From: Candidatus Fimenecus excrementavium
GTDB taxonomy: Bacteria > Bacillota > Clostridia > Oscillospirales > Acutalibacteraceae
Assembly (NCBI GenBank): GCA_018712805.1
Contig: DVGI01000007.1
Location: 1-64,000 of the forward strand
Length of the DNA stretch: 64,000 nt
Reading direction: 5' to 3'
Part shown: piece after piece, positions 17,305-29,884 of the stretch
Numbering within the stretch: the first letter of the stretch is position 1
Layout of the letters: each line of letters begins with the position of its first letter
Position numbers and translations under genes: made by a program
The notes under the pieces: generated by a model
Told to the model about the DNA's origin: nothing
Seen by the model: only the letters and a program-made list of their open reading frames with translations
Database searches by the model: none

Positions 17305-18024
17305 TTACGCGCGGCGCAGCGTACGCACAAATGCTTTCTCCTCTGCGGTCACGCGGTTGGACTCGACAATTTTCTGAATCGCCCGCCGGTGGGTTTGGTT
17401 ATCTAAGGCGCTTGTCTTTAAAAAGGCAAGCGTTTTTTCTTTGTCGCGGACAAACAGAACCGAAACGCACCAAGCCGCCGCCATAGAAACGTAATACGGC
17501 GCGCAGTCGGTTTTCGAGACAATCTCGAACGCCGCGTCCAAATAAGGTTCTGATAAAAGGTGATCCATCAGCATCACGAGCGCAAAACGGCGGTCGTACT
17601 CCCCTGCTTTTTGGCTGTATTTTTCACATTGCTCGAGCAAAAACGCCTGTTCGTTTTCTCTGATTTTGAGCGCGGCGCAAAAGCCGTCGCATACCGCCCA
17701 GTTGTCGATTTGGGGCACGAACGCTTCAACGGTTGCCCATTTTTCCGAAAGCGGGCAACGCCAAAAAGCAATGACAAACGCTTTGAGCAAAACTTCTTCG
17801 TAATAGCTGGTTTCGCACACCGAAAGGAAGCCCGACACATCGCCTTTTGCGACAGATTTTGCTATTTTTTTGACGTAAGGACTTCGCACCCCGAGGATTT
17901 CCGCTTTCGAGGTCGTGCAAAGGCGTTCTTGGAACGCTTTATAGCCGGGCTCGGCGAGTGATTTGAGTTCCGCCACGAGGGCCTTATAAGCCGATTCATC
18001 CCAAATTGTGTTTGCATACTCCAT
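17305..18024 (-). CDS. AlkD-like DNA alkylation repair protein
   Basis: The 239-residue all-helical protein fits the AlkD HEAT-repeat family of DNA glycosylases that remove bulky or cationic alkylated bases without base flipping. Matching pieces are the LGVRSPYVKKIAK segment near residue 44, FWRCPLSEKWATVEAFVPQIDNWAVCD with the family's DNWAxCD motif near residue 110, and the YYVSMAAAWCVS helix. The ATG at 18024 follows a GGAGG nine bases upstream; an upstream extension lacks one. It is convergent with rpmB. No promoter was identified for it. Confidence 0.85.
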   Translation of the reverse strand: MEYANTIWDESAYKALVAELKSLAEPGYKAFQERLCTTSKAEILGVRSPYVKKIAKSVAKGDVSGFLSVCETSYYEEVLLKAFVIAFWRCPLSEKWATVEAFVPQIDNWAVCDGFCAALKIRENEQAFLLEQCEKYSQKAGEYDRRFALVMLMDHLLSEPYLDAAFEIVSKTDCAPYYVSMAAAWCVSVLFVRDKEKTLAFLKTSALDNQTHRRAIQKIVESNRVTAEEKAFVRTLRRA

Positions 18025-18084
18025 TTTTCTGCGCCTCCGCTCCGATTCTTTCCCCATTATAAAGGAAAAAACGGGAAAAAGCAA

Positions 18085-18113
18085 TTGTCAACCAAGGCAA
18101 AATATGGTAACAT
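18085..18113 (+). promoter_or_regulatory. Promoter of the beta-galactosidase gene
   Basis: TTGTCA (18085-18090) and TAACAT (18108-18113) are 17 bases apart, 36 bases before the ATG. Confidence 0.65.
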
Positions 18114-18125
18114 AAAGTTGTATGA

Positions 18126-21613
<3,488 letters not shown>

Positions 21614-21646
21614 GGGAACTCCCCCTTATACAACTGAAAAGTAAGA

Positions 21647-21700
21647 ATATCCCCGGCGTGACCTCACTTTACGGTCCTGCCGGGGATATGTTGTTTATAT
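21647..21700. terminator. Probable terminator between GNAT and the chimeric ORF
   Basis: ATATCCCCGGC (21647-21657) and GCCGGGGATAT (21679-21689) are perfect 11-bp complements with a 21-base loop. The downstream run is T-rich but broken (GTTGTTTATAT), so termination may be partial. Both flanking genes converge on it. Confidence 0.6.
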
Positions 21701-21720
21701 CGTTCTTTCTTTTTAAAATA

Positions 21721-22227
21721 TCAGGACAGCCACGAAAGCCAATTCTCGGCAAAAAGATTATCTTTTAAGCACACAAAATAAAACGCACCACGCATGGGGA
21801 GGTTCTCCAAATCGAACCGCGCAAGCGTGCCGGCTTTAAGCTCCTTTCTAACAACCGGCGCATACAAAAACGACACGCCGAGGCCGTCGGCGGTTAAGGA
21901 TTTAATGGTGGAAAAATCACTGATTGTCACAACGCCGTGAAAATGATTTAACGTGTAATTGCGGCTATGTAATCCGGCTTCCAAAATCGCCCTTGTGCCG
22001 GAGCCGGGTTCGCGCAGAATGAGCCGTTCGCCGGCAAGTTCGTCCAAAGGCACCGTCCGCCCCGCCAGCCGATGGGTCGGGGCGCATACGCCGAAAAAGG
22101 CTTCCGCTTCTTTTAAAGTCAGCGGGTTTTCTTGCGGGAACGCGTTGCCCGCGCGCACAACTTCATTCCAAATCTCAGCCATTTGATTTAAGTCACTTAA
22201 CGTATAAGCGCGCACCGTTTGCGGCAT
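21721..22227 (-). pseudogene. Chimeric ORF: GNAT N-terminus fused to LysR C-terminus
   Basis: This 168-residue frame is made of two incomplete protein families. Residues 1-46 (MPQTVRAYTLSDLNQMAEIW, then NEVVRAGNAFPQE and EAEAFF) look like the first strand and two helices of a GNAT acetyltransferase. From about residue 50 the sequence is the second half of a LysR substrate-binding domain: APTHRLAGRTVPLDELAGE, LILREPGSGTR, TISDFSTIKSL and GLGVSFLYAPVVRKEL. The LysR DNA-binding domain and the GNAT acetyl-CoA site are both absent. It probably arose by a deletion joining two neighbouring genes in frame. The start at 22227 has AGGGGTGA upstream, so it may still be translated. Confidence 0.7.
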
Positions 22228-22325
22228 AAAAATCACCCCTGATTCAAAATCCAAAAGAAATTTTACCCGTTTTTAAAAGATGCGTCAAGAGCGATTCGCA
22301 GTTCATTTTTTCAGTTTGTAAAAAA

Positions 22326-22349
22326 AGACCTGTTCTTCGGAACAGGTCT
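22326..22349 (-). terminator. Terminator of the TVP38-family gene
   Basis: AGACCTGTTC (22326-22335) and GAACAGGTCT (22340-22349) form a 10-bp stem with a TTCG loop. On the minus strand it is followed by TTTTTTAC. Confidence 0.9.
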
Positions 22350-22358
22350 CTTGTCAAA

Positions 22359-23084
22359 TTATTTTTCTTCGTTTTCCGGTTTGCTTTCGTGCTTTTCGAT
22401 TTTGCGGTATACCAAAACGCCGAGAAGGCTGATTAACAGCGTGACCGCATAAACCAAAACGGCTGCAAGATAATTTTTATTGCCGAAATACGCCCCGCAC
22501 ATGGTGGACGTAATAATGGACGGGATACGCGCAACCGACGTAATAATCAGGTATTCGGAAATTTTTAAGTCGGTAAACGCCAAAAAGTAAGTCAGCAAAT
22601 CTTTCGGCGCGCCGGGGATAAAATAGATGACAAACAACAGTGGGCGAAGTTTTCGGTTGTCCTGCAAAAAGGAAAAGGATTTTAATTTTTCGGGGTCGGT
22701 GAACTTCGACACAAAGCGCATGCCGAATTTTTTAGTCAGCAAAATAATAATCGCGCTGCCGAGCTCCGTGCCGACCATACACCACAAAAGTCCGCCCCAA
22801 ACGCCGAACGCATAGCCGGACGCAACTTCCAGCGGTTCGGCAGGCACAAATTTGAAAACCGTCTGCGCGGCGCGAATCGCGGTAAACGCGACCTCACCCC
22901 ACGGGCCGAGCCCGTCAAGCCAAGCTTTAAAAACCTCCGGCTGTTCCACCACCACAAGGAGCCGGCGACCGAACAGCAAATAAAGCGTCAGCGCAATCGC
23001 CCCTAAAATCAACAGCGGCAACAGTATCCAAAAGAGATTTTTCTTATTCATTTGTCGCAGTTTTTCTAAATATCGCTTTACCAT
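22359..23084 (-). CDS. TVP38/TMEM64 (DedA-like, VTT domain) membrane protein
   Basis: The 241-residue protein has an N-terminal helix and a VTT/DedA-like core: FKFVPAEPLEVASGYAFGVWGGLLW, GSAIIILLTKKFGMRFV, and YFIPGAPKDLLTYFLAFTDL with the SVARIPSIITSTMCGAYFG segment. These proteins are re-entrant-loop membrane proteins thought to move lipids across the membrane. The C-terminal tail is Lys/Glu-rich and cytoplasmic. GGGAAGAG lies five bases before the ATG. The GT8 gene is just upstream on the same strand with a gap of 18 bases, so the two probably form an operon. Confidence 0.85.
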   Translation of the reverse strand: MVKRYLEKLRQMNKKNLFWILLPLLILGAIALTLYLLFGRRLLVVVEQPEVFKAWLDGLGPWGEVAFTAIRAAQTVFKFVPAEPLEVASGYAFGVWGGLLWCMVGTELGSAIIILLTKKFGMRFVSKFTDPEKLKSFSFLQDNRKLRPLLFVIYFIPGAPKDLLTYFLAFTDLKISEYLIITSVARIPSIITSTMCGAYFGNKNYLAAVLVYAVTLLISLLGVLVYRKIEKHESKPENEEK

Positions 23085-23102
23085 ATCTCTTCCCGTTTGT
23101 TG

Positions 23103-23912
23103 TTAAGCGTTTTTTGAATCCAGCCCGTCCGGATAAAACCGGTTCAGCTCTCCTTTGTAAACAGGCGTCGTGCGCCAAGGTTTGAATTTGCCGTTGTAAT
23201 GGATAATGCAGGTCTTTGTGCGGACAAAGTCCAACGCCTGCTCTTCCCCGAATTTATCGCAAAGCCGTTTGAAGCTGCTTTCGTCACAGTTATAGAGAAA
23301 CTCGTCTAACACGAGCATACGGTCAAAATACAGGGCATTTAAGACGTCCTGGTCGGCAAGCAACAGCTTGGACGCGTTTTTTTCAATATAACGGAAAATT
23401 TCGTCAGCGGAAAATTCTTTGCGAAGTTCCGAAAGGTTAATCATCAAAATTCCGGCGTTGACATAAGGCGTTTTCCGCGTCATTTTAAGTCTCGTGGTGT
23501 TGAGAAAATTGCGAAACCAGCCGACGTGACTGCACCCGGCGTAAAGGTTGTCGCCGAAATCGAGGTCGTAAAGCGCCGACAAATCGCGCAGCACCAGCGT
23601 GTCGGGGTCAATATAAAGCACGCGGTCAACGTCTTTCGGCAGATAAGCCGCCGCAAACAGCCGGTAATAAGTGGATTTTGTGATCCGTTTGAGCACCGGC
23701 GCGTCTTTTAACATATCCTCCGACACGCAAATGTTGAACACTTTGCTTTGCGCGCCGACCGCATCTTGAATTTTCTGAAAATGTTCCGCCGTCAGAGAAG
23801 CATGGGCAACGTAAACGTGCAGTTCTCTGTTCGGATGCGTTTTTTGAAGCGAGCGCAGCAAGTAACACAGCGGCTCTAAATAATTTGCATCCAGAGTAAC
23901 GAGTATATTCAT
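23103..23912 (-). CDS. Family 8 glycosyltransferase
   Basis: The 269-residue protein is a GT8-type retaining glycosyltransferase. It starts with MNILVTLDANYLEPLCYLLRSL, has the metal-binding DxD in LYIDPDTLVL, and later NAGILMINL, LADQDVLNALYFDRML and IIHYNGKFKPW, in the family order. It probably adds galactose or glucose to a cell-wall or lipid-linked glycan. AAGGAG lies eight bases before the ATG at 23912. It is upstream of the TVP38-family gene on the same strand. Confidence 0.88.
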   Translation of the reverse strand: MNILVTLDANYLEPLCYLLRSLQKTHPNRELHVYVAHASLTAEHFQKIQDAVGAQSKVFNICVSEDMLKDAPVLKRITKSTYYRLFAAAYLPKDVDRVLYIDPDTLVLRDLSALYDLDFGDNLYAGCSHVGWFRNFLNTTRLKMTRKTPYVNAGILMINLSELRKEFSADEIFRYIEKNASKLLLADQDVLNALYFDRMLVLDEFLYNCDESSFKRLCDKFGEEQALDFVRTKTCIIHYNGKFKPWRTTPVYKGELNRFYPDGLDSKNA

Positions 23913-24012
23913 AAAAGTGTCTCCTTTTATCTTCTCCCATTCTAATTCCGCCCGGTTACAAAAGCGTAACAAAATAGTATCAAAAAAGTTAAAAACGGAA
24001 TTTTCGGAAAAG

Positions 24013-24066
24013 CGAAAAAGCAACCCCCTGCTTTTTCGAGGAGCCGCAGCAAAACTGCTGCGGCTT
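24013..24066 (-). terminator. Tandem hairpins after valS
   Basis: Reading the minus strand from valS there is first a 9-bp stem AGCCGCAGC/GCTGCGGCT (24065-24042) and then AAAAAGCA/TGCTTTTT (24037-24014), which ends in TTTTTC. Together they form a likely terminator. The second hairpin supplies the T-run that the first lacks. Confidence 0.7.
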
Positions 24067-24078
24067 ATTTTAGTTTGT

Positions 24079-26712
24079 TCAGCGCTTTTCGATTTTTTCG
24101 ATGCTTTCCAAAATCAGCGCCATTTTTTCTTCGAGCTGGGCTTTCGCCTGACGCTGACCCTCGACCACCGCCGCCGGTGCTTTATTCACGAAGTTTTCGT
24201 TGTTCAGCTTATTGTTGACGAAATCCAGTTCTTTTTGGACGCCGGCTTTTTCCTTATTCAAACGCGCAAGTTCGGCTTTGAAGTCGACCAGCTCGTCCAT
24301 CGGGATATACATCCGCGCGCTTTCGGTGATAATCGAAACGGCGGAGTCCATATCGTCAAAGTGTGCGGCGACTTCGACTTCGCTCGCCGAAGCCAAACGC
24401 TTAAAGAACACCGTGCCTTTTAAGAATGTGTCGGCGTAAGCGGTCTCGATAAAGATTTTTGCCTTTTTCGAGGGCGCGACGTTCATTTCCGCACGGCGGT
24501 TGCGCACCGCTTTAATCGCGGTCATAATCCGGCTCATTTCAGCTTCTTCCGCGGCAAAATTCAGCGCACTGTCCGCTTTCGGCCAATCGGAAATCATGAT
24601 GCTTTCGCCCGTGTGGGGAAGCGTCTGCCAAATTTCTTCGGTGATAAACGGCATAAACGGGTGGAGGAGTTTGAGCGTATTGGACATGACATAAACCAAC
24701 ACCGCACGCACCGTTGCTTTTTGTTCTTCATCGTCGCCGTTTAAGCGGATTTTGGCAATCTCAATGTACCAGTCGCAGAACACGTCCCAAATGAAGTCGT
24801 ACAGCTTCTGAACCGCCATGCCGAGTTCGAATTTTTCAAGCGAATCGGTGACGCCCGAAACCAAGGTGTTATATTGGCTCAAAATCCATTTGTCTTCAAT
24901 CGCGAGCGCTTGCGGGATATAGGGCGCGGGCTCGTTTTCCGGCAGGTTCATCAAAATGAACCGGGCGGCATTCCAAATCTTATTGGCGAAGTTGCGGCTC
25001 GCTTCGACGCGCTCGTCGGAGAAACGCATATCGTTTCCGGGGCTGTTGCCCGTTGCGAGCGTAAAGCGCAGCGCGTCCGCGCCGTATTTGTCGATGATTT
25101 CCAACGGGTCAATGCCGTTGCCCAAAGACTTGGACATTTTGCGGCCCTGCGCGTCGCGTACAAGCCCGTGAATGAGCACGGTGTCAAACGGGACTTGCCC
25201 GGTTTGTTCAAGGCCTGAGAACATCATGCGCATGACCCAGAACGGAATAATATCATAGCCCGTGACCAAGGTGTTGGTCGGGTAATAATGCTTATAATCT
25301 TCGGTTTCTTCCGGCCAGCCGAGCGTCGAGAACGGCCACAGGGCTGAAGAGAACCAGGTGTCGAGCGTGTCGGGGTCCTGTTCAATATTTTTGCTGCCGC
25401 AATGGGCGCACGCTGTGGGCGCAGTGCGGGAAACGGTGATTTCGCCGCAGTCGGCGCAGTACCACGCCGGAATGCGGTGACCCCACCAAAGCTGGCGGGA
25501 AATGCACCAGTCGCGGATATTTTCAAGCCAATGGAAATAGACCTTTTCAAAACGCTGGGGAATAAAGCGGGTGTCGCCGTTTTTCACGGCGTCAATCGCG
25601 GGACCGGCCAGCGGTTTCATTTTGACGAACCACTGTTTCGACACGCGCGGCTCGACGGTCGTGCCGCAGCGATAGCAAGTACCGACGTTGTGGGAATAAT
25701 CTTCGATTTCGACGAGCGCACCCTCGGCTTTCAAATCTTCAACAATCGCTTTTCGCGCTTCGTAGCGGTCCATGCCGGCATATTTCGGGTAATCGTCGGT
25801 AATCTTTGCGTCGGGCGTCAGCACGTTGATGACTTCCAAATTGTGGCGAAGACCGACTTCAAAGTCGTTGGGGTCGTGGGCGGGCGTAATTTTCACGACG
25901 CCGGTTCCGAAATCCATTTCGACGTAATCGTCGGCAACGACCGGAATTTCACGGTGCACAAGCGGCAAGATAAGCGTTTTGCCCACAACGTCTTTGTAGC
26001 GTTCATCGTTCGGGTTGACGGCGACCGCCGTATCGCCCAAAAGGGTTTCGGGACGCGTGGTCGCAAGTTCCAGATAGCCGCTTCCGTCTTTGAACGGATA
26101 GCGCAAGTGCCAGAAGTGCCCCGCCTGTTCTTCATATTCCACTTCCGCGTCGGAAATGGAAGTTAAGCAATGCGGGCACCAGTTGATGATGCGTTCGCCG
26201 CGGTAAATGAGCCCTTTTTCATAGAGGTTGCAGAACACCTCGTTGACCGCTTTGCTGCAGCCCTCGTCGAGCGTGAAGCGTTCGCGGTCCCAGTCACAGG
26301 AAGAGCCCATTTTTTTTAGCTGTTCGATAATTCTGCCGCCGTACTGCGCTTTCCACGCCCAGGCGCGCTCCAGGAATTTTTCGCGGCCGATGTCCTCTTT
26401 CGTTAAGCCCTCTTTTTTCATCGCTTCCACGATTTTCGCTTCTGTCGCGATAGAGGCGTGATCGGTGCCGGGCACCCAAAGCGTATCATAACCCGCCATT
26501 CTGTGATAGCGAATCAAAATATCCTGTAACGTATTGTCAAGCGCGTGCCCCATATGCAGCTGCCCTGTGATATTGGGTGGCGGAATGACGATTGTATACG
26601 TCTTTTTGCCCGGCTCGCGTTTCGCGTGAAAATATTTCGCATCGAGCCAGGACTTGTAGATTCTGTCTTCTACATTTTTCGGATTGTACTGTTTTTCAAG
26701 TTCCTTAGGCAT
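24079..26712 (-). CDS. valS: Valyl-tRNA synthetase
   Basis: The 877-residue class I synthetase charges tRNA-Val. It has the HIGH-type motif [17 protein letters not shown] near residue 45, the editing domain with [17 protein letters not shown], a [14 protein letters not shown] (KMSKS) near residue 520, an anticodon-binding domain, and a C-terminal coiled-coil arm ([22 protein letters not shown]) typical of ValRS. The ATG at 26712 follows AAAGGAG; the longer frame runs through the T-box terminator and is rejected. It is controlled by the Val T-box upstream. Confidence 0.96.
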   Translation of the reverse strand: MPKELEKQYNPKNVEDRIYKSWLDAKYFHAKREPGKKTYTIVIPPPNITGQLHMGHALDNTLQDILIRYHRMAGYDTLWVPGTDHASIATEAKIVEAMKKEGLTKEDIGREKFLERAWAWKAQYGGRIIEQLKKMGSSCDWDRERFTLDEGCSKAVNEVFCNLYEKGLIYRGERIINWCPHCLTSISDAEVEYEEQAGHFWHLRYPFKDGSGYLELATTRPETLLGDTAVAVNPNDERYKDVVGKTLILPLVHREIPVVADDYVEMDFGTGVVKITPAHDPNDFEVGLRHNLEVINVLTPDAKITDDYPKYAGMDRYEARKAIVEDLKAEGALVEIEDYSHNVGTCYRCGTTVEPRVSKQWFVKMKPLAGPAIDAVKNGDTRFIPQRFEKVYFHWLENIRDWCISRQLWWGHRIPAWYCADCGEITVSRTAPTACAHCGSKNIEQDPDTLDTWFSSALWPFSTLGWPEETEDYKHYYPTNTLVTGYDIIPFWVMRMMFSGLEQTGQVPFDTVLIHGLVRDAQGRKMSKSLGNGIDPLEIIDKYGADALRFTLATGNSPGNDMRFSDERVEASRNFANKIWNAARFILMNLPENEPAPYIPQALAIEDKWILSQYNTLVSGVTDSLEKFELGMAVQKLYDFIWDVFCDWYIEIAKIRLNGDDEEQKATVRAVLVYVMSNTLKLLHPFMPFITEEIWQTLPHTGESIMISDWPKADSALNFAAEEAEMSRIMTAIKAVRNRRAEMNVAPSKKAKIFIETAYADTFLKGTVFFKRLASASEVEVAAHFDDMDSAVSIITESARMYIPMDELVDFKAELARLNKEKAGVQKELDFVNNKLNNENFVNKAPAAVVEGQRQAKAQLEEKMALILESIEKIEKR

Positions 26713-26752
26713 ATATAGCGTTACTCCTTTTCTAAGGATTAGAATATACAAT

Positions 26753-26997
26753 AAAAAACGCCCCATACCGGAAAGTATGAGGCGAAGAAAACTCCGTGGT
26801 ACCACTCAAATTGCCCGCAAATTGCGGACCGCTTAAAACCCGTAACGGGGGTTTACCGTTTTTGCCTAATATTTTCGGCAAAACCACTCCAAAGCGACGC
26901 CAACCGAGCCTTCCTCTGCCTTGCACCGACCGGCAGTTCTCTGAAAGGGCGGACTCGATTTTCCTCTTTTTCCCAGTGTTTTCAGATTCAATTTCAT
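26753..26997 (-). promoter_or_regulatory. Valine-specific T-box leader
   Basis: The minus-strand leader contains the T-box core GAGTGGTACCACGG with UGGU at 26804-26801, whose last base would pair with the A discriminator of tRNA-Val. The terminator stem CGCCTCATACT/GGTATGGGGCG (26784-26759) is followed by TTTTTT. In the stem I region GGCGTCGC offers a GUC valine codon at 26898-26896 as the candidate specifier. The specifier position is less certain than for the Cys leader. Confidence 0.88.
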
Positions 26998-27003
26998 TTT
27001 AAA

Positions 27004-27032
27004 AGGATAGCAGTAAAACGCCCATTTGTCAA
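27004..27032 (-). promoter_or_regulatory. valS T-box promoter
   Basis: A perfect TTGACA (27032-27027) and TATCCT (27009-27004) lie 17 bases apart, with a TGC extension before the -10. The -35 box overlaps the stop codon of comFC. Confidence 0.85.
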
Positions 27033-27742
27033 GTGTTCTCTTTTTGCAAACGCGTTGCCGCAAACGTACAGCAAAACACCGCTTTTGCGCCCGCGAGTTT
27101 GAGCATTTTTGCACACTCCGAAAGCGTGGCGCCGGTGGTCTTGATATCGTCCACAAGCAAGAGTGTTTTCCCTTCTAAATCCGCATTTTCCACGGCAGCA
27201 AACGCGCCCAAAACATTGCCCGCGCGCTCGCTGCTTTTTAAAAAGTGCTGGGTGCGGGTTTCATAAAGCTTCAAAAGCAAAGTTCTTTTCGGCAAGCCCA
27301 ATTCTTCAGCCAGCTTTTCGGCGAGCACTTCGGCGGGATTAAACGCGCGGCGGCGCATTTGCTTTCTGGTAAACGGCACATAAGTGACCGCGTCAAATGT
27401 TATATCCGCGTATTCTCGGCGCACCACCGCCGCCATATCGAGTGCGAAGGTGTCAGCGGTAAAATCCTTATTTTCAAATTTCAGGCGGTGAACGGCTTTG
27501 ACAATGGCGTCTTCATAATAAAACGGCGCGCAAACTCCGTCGTATTCCCGCTTTTTCTGTTTGCAGCGGCAATCCTCTTTTTGATAAGCGCAAAAGAGAC
27601 ACACCGGCGGTAAAATGCGCGGCAGATTTTCAAGGCACGCGTCGCACACATGCGTTTTCGGCAAAATCACCTCGCCGCAATAGGCGCACCGCCGCGGGAA
27701 AAGAATACAAAGCAGGCGGTCAAGGCTTTCCGGCGCGCTCAT
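27029..27742 (-). CDS. comFC: ComF-family phosphoribosyltransferase-like protein
   Basis: The 237-residue protein has an N-terminal double zinc-finger (CAYC...CDAC and CLFC...CRC, residues 17-61) and a C-terminal PRTase domain with the PRPP-binding loop LLVDDIKTTGATLSECAKML. ComFC is needed for transformation in competent bacteria and interacts with the ComFA helicase; comFA is not next to it here. The start overlaps the stop of the XRE gene before it (ATGA), so translation is coupled. The end overlaps the valS promoter. Confidence 0.88.
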   Translation of the reverse strand: MSAPESLDRLLCILFPRRCAYCGEVILPKTHVCDACLENLPRILPPVCLFCAYQKEDCRCKQKKREYDGVCAPFYYEDAIVKAVHRLKFENKDFTADTFALDMAAVVRREYADITFDAVTYVPFTRKQMRRRAFNPAEVLAEKLAEELGLPKRTLLLKLYETRTQHFLKSSERAGNVLGAFAAVENADLEGKTLLLVDDIKTTGATLSECAKMLKLAGAKAVFCCTFAATRLQKENT

Positions 27743-27981
27743 CGGATTTCCTGTTCAAGTTCGTCAAACTCTGGTGTTGAGAAAAACTCGCCGAGTGTGA
27801 TACCGAACCCGTCGCAGAGCGCTTTGATTGTGATAATTTTCGGATTTTTGCTTTTGCCGTATAAAATATTTTTTACGGATGACGGCGGCAGACCGGCAAT
27901 ATTCGCAATTTTATTGAGTGTAATGTTCCGTTCGCCGCACAACTCCAAAATTCGGTTGCGAATGGCTGTTACAGTATCCAA
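27739..27981 (-). CDS. XRE-family HTH regulator (tandem copy 1)
   Basis: The 80-residue protein is a single Cro/C1-type HTH with the pattern ITLNKIANIAGLPPSSVKNIL and a C-terminal helical tail GFGITLGEFFSTPEFDELEQ. A TTG start at 27981 is chosen because GGAGGGGAG stands seven bases upstream; an earlier TTG (27999) would put that site inside the gene. Its stop overlaps the ATG of comFC, so it may regulate its own operon. Its tail is nearly identical to that of the next copy. Confidence 0.85.
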   Translation of the reverse strand: MDTVTAIRNRILELCGERNITLNKIANIAGLPPSSVKNILYGKSKNPKIITIKALCDGFGITLGEFFSTPEFDELEQEIR

Positions 27982-28020
27982 CCTAACTCCCCTCCACAAT
28001 TTTCTTTTCCCCTTAAAAAT

Positions 28021-28263
28021 TTATCGGATTTCCTGTTCGAGCGCGTCAAACTCGGGTGTTGAGAAAAACTCGCCGAGTGTGATGCCAAACCCGTCGCAAA
28101 GCTTTTTCAAAGTGACCAAAGAAACGTCGCGGCGCGTTTCGGAAAGCAGACTGTAAACCGTGGAAGGCGTTACGCCCGCGCTGACCGCAAGCGCGTTGTA
28201 GGCAATCCCCCGTTCCTTGCAAAGGGATTCAATTCGTTGAACGACTGCATCTTTTACATACAT
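28021..28263 (-). CDS. XRE-family HTH regulator (tandem copy 2)
   Basis: The 80-residue protein is a Cro/C1-type HTH (IAYNALAVSAGVTPSTVYSLL) ending in the same LCDGFGITLGEFFSTPEFD tail as its downstream neighbour. The two C-terminal coding regions agree closely at the DNA level, while the recognition helices differ. The start is the ATG at 28263, with ACGGGTGA upstream; a GTG at 28272 is an alternative. The recognition helices imply different DNA targets. It is the first gene of the XRE-XRE-comFC group. Confidence 0.82.
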   Translation of the reverse strand: MYVKDAVVQRIESLCKERGIAYNALAVSAGVTPSTVYSLLSETRRDVSLVTLKKLCDGFGITLGEFFSTPEFDALEQEIR

Positions 28264-28332
28264 ATTTTTCACCCGTATTCAGTTTACCTGTTTCTGCGCG
28301 CCAGCGTATACGCTCATGCGTAAAAAGAAAAC

Positions 28333-28374
28333 GCTTTCGGCAGTTGCAATTTGCAAATACCAAAAGCGTTCAGA
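28333..28374 (-). terminator. Terminator of the sipL-spoIVA operon
   Basis: On the minus strand AACGCTTTTGG and CCGAAAGCGTT pair around a loop that contains a further TTTGCAAAT/GTTGCAA pairing, followed by TTTTCTTTTTAC. It lies about 25 bases after the spoIVA stop. A second 8-bp inverted repeat, TTGTATTA/TAATACAA (28391-28411), spans the spoIVA stop codon. Confidence 0.75.
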
Positions 28375-28395
28375 ATTATTATAGTATAGTTTGTA

Positions 28396-29871
28396 TTACA
28401 ATATAATACAAATCAACCCGTTGCAGCCCTCGTTGATGACGCGTTCGAGCGTTTCCTGCAGCTTCATGCGCGCGTCGGCGGGCATGTGGAACAGTTTATT
28501 GCGCAAGCCTTCGTTTACAAGTTCATTGAGCGACTTGCCGAAAATATTGGAATCCCAAATCTTTTTCGGGTCTTCCTCAAACTCTTTGAGCAGGTATTTG
28601 ACAAGCTCTTCGGACTGGCTCTCGCTGCCGACAATCGGCGCGACCTCGGTTTGAATATTGGCCTTGAGCATATGAATCGACGGTGCGGACGCGGACAGCT
28701 TCACGCCGTAACGGCCGCCCTGCTTGACAATTTCCGGCTCATCGAGCGTCAACTCGTCGATGGTCGGCATCACAATGCCGTAGCCGGTCGCCTCGACCTC
28801 GTCGAGCGCAGATTTCAGCTTATTGTATTGGCGGCGGATTTCCGCAAGCTCGCACATGCGGGAAATAAGCCCCTGCTCGCCGTCGATTTCAAGCCCCGTT
28901 TTTTCGGAAAGCACCTTATAAAACAGGTCGCCGTTCATCGTGACGGAAATCCACGCCGTGCCCTGCCCGAGCTTCATGCCGGTGACGCGCGCGTCGGTGA
29001 TATATTCGCAGTTTTTGAGTTCTTCAGTTAAAATCGCAACGTCGCGCACCAAATTCATTTCCTGCGCCGCGGTGTTGACCGCCGCATAAGCCGCGCTGCG
29101 CAGCCAGTGGTCCGCCGGAAGCGACACCAGCCACGACGGGAAATCGACCGCGATTTCGCGAATCGGGAATTCAAACAGCACCTGCGTTAAAATTTCCTTA
29201 ATATCGGTTTCGGTAAGCTCCAAGCAGTTGACCGGGAGCACCGGCACGGTGTATTTTTCGCTGAGTGTATCGGCGAGATTTTTCGCGCTGTCCGACTGGG
29301 GATAGGTGCAGTTGAGCAAAACGATAAACGGTTTATTGAGTTCTTTCAGTTCCGAAATGACGCGCTCCTCGGCTTCTTCATATTCGTCGCGCGGGATGTC
29401 GGAAATGCTGCCGTCTGTGGTGACGACAAGCCCTATTGTGGAATGCTCGGTAATGACCTTGCGCGTGCCGATTTCCGCCGCCTGATTGAACGGGATTTCG
29501 TGGTCGAACCACGGCGTGCGCACCATACGCGGCTTGTCGCCCTCAACATAGCCCAAGGAGCTCGGCACGATATAGCCGACGCAGTCAATCATGCGAACGG
29601 AGAAGCTTGCGTTGTCGGGCAACTGAACTTCGACGGCGTTTTCCGGAATAAACTTCGGCTCGGTCGTCATAATCGTCCGCCCGGCGGAGGACTGGGGCAG
29701 TTCGTCAACGGCGCGGTCGTGCATCGCGTCGTTTTCAATGTTCGGGAGCACCAGCGTATCCATAAACCGTTTGATGAAAGTGGATTTCCCGGTACGTACC
29801 GGGCCGACCACGCCGACGTAAATGTCCCCCTGCGTGCGCTCGGCAATATCTTTATAAATGCTGTTTTCCAT
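28396..29871 (-). CDS. spoIVA: Spore coat morphogenetic ATPase SpoIVA
   Basis: The 491-residue protein forms the basement layer of the spore coat by ATP-driven polymerisation on the forespore surface. It has the P-loop VGVVGPVRTGKSTFIKR (residues 19-35), the SAGRTIMTTEPKF segment, PSSLGYVEG, a NCTYP motif in the ATPase domain, and the conserved C-terminus CNGLICIIL that anchors it to the forespore membrane. Length equals the family norm. GAGGAGGGAAT precedes the ATG. It follows sipL with a gap of 13 bases. It marks the organism as a spore former. Confidence 0.97.
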   Translation of the reverse strand: MENSIYKDIAERTQGDIYVGVVGPVRTGKSTFIKRFMDTLVLPNIENDAMHDRAVDELPQSSAGRTIMTTEPKFIPENAVEVQLPDNASFSVRMIDCVGYIVPSSLGYVEGDKPRMVRTPWFDHEIPFNQAAEIGTRKVITEHSTIGLVVTTDGSISDIPRDEYEEAEERVISELKELNKPFIVLLNCTYPQSDSAKNLADTLSEKYTVPVLPVNCLELTETDIKEILTQVLFEFPIREIAVDFPSWLVSLPADHWLRSAAYAAVNTAAQEMNLVRDVAILTEELKNCEYITDARVTGMKLGQGTAWISVTMNGDLFYKVLSEKTGLEIDGEQGLISRMCELAEIRRQYNKLKSALDEVEATGYGIVMPTIDELTLDEPEIVKQGGRYGVKLSASAPSIHMLKANIQTEVAPIVGSESQSEELVKYLLKEFEEDPKKIWDSNIFGKSLNELVNEGLRNKLFHMPADARMKLQETLERVINEGCNGLICIIL

Positions 29872-29884
29872 TTTTATTCCCTCC

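Noticed and set aside
26713..26805. A longer start for valS
   Set aside because: The extension runs through the Val T-box terminator and adds a hydrophobic stretch not seen in ValRS.
28391..28411. An 8-bp inverted repeat at the spoIVA stop taken as a transposon end
   Set aside because: There is no transposase, no target duplication and no partner repeat nearby; it is most likely part of the 3' end structure.
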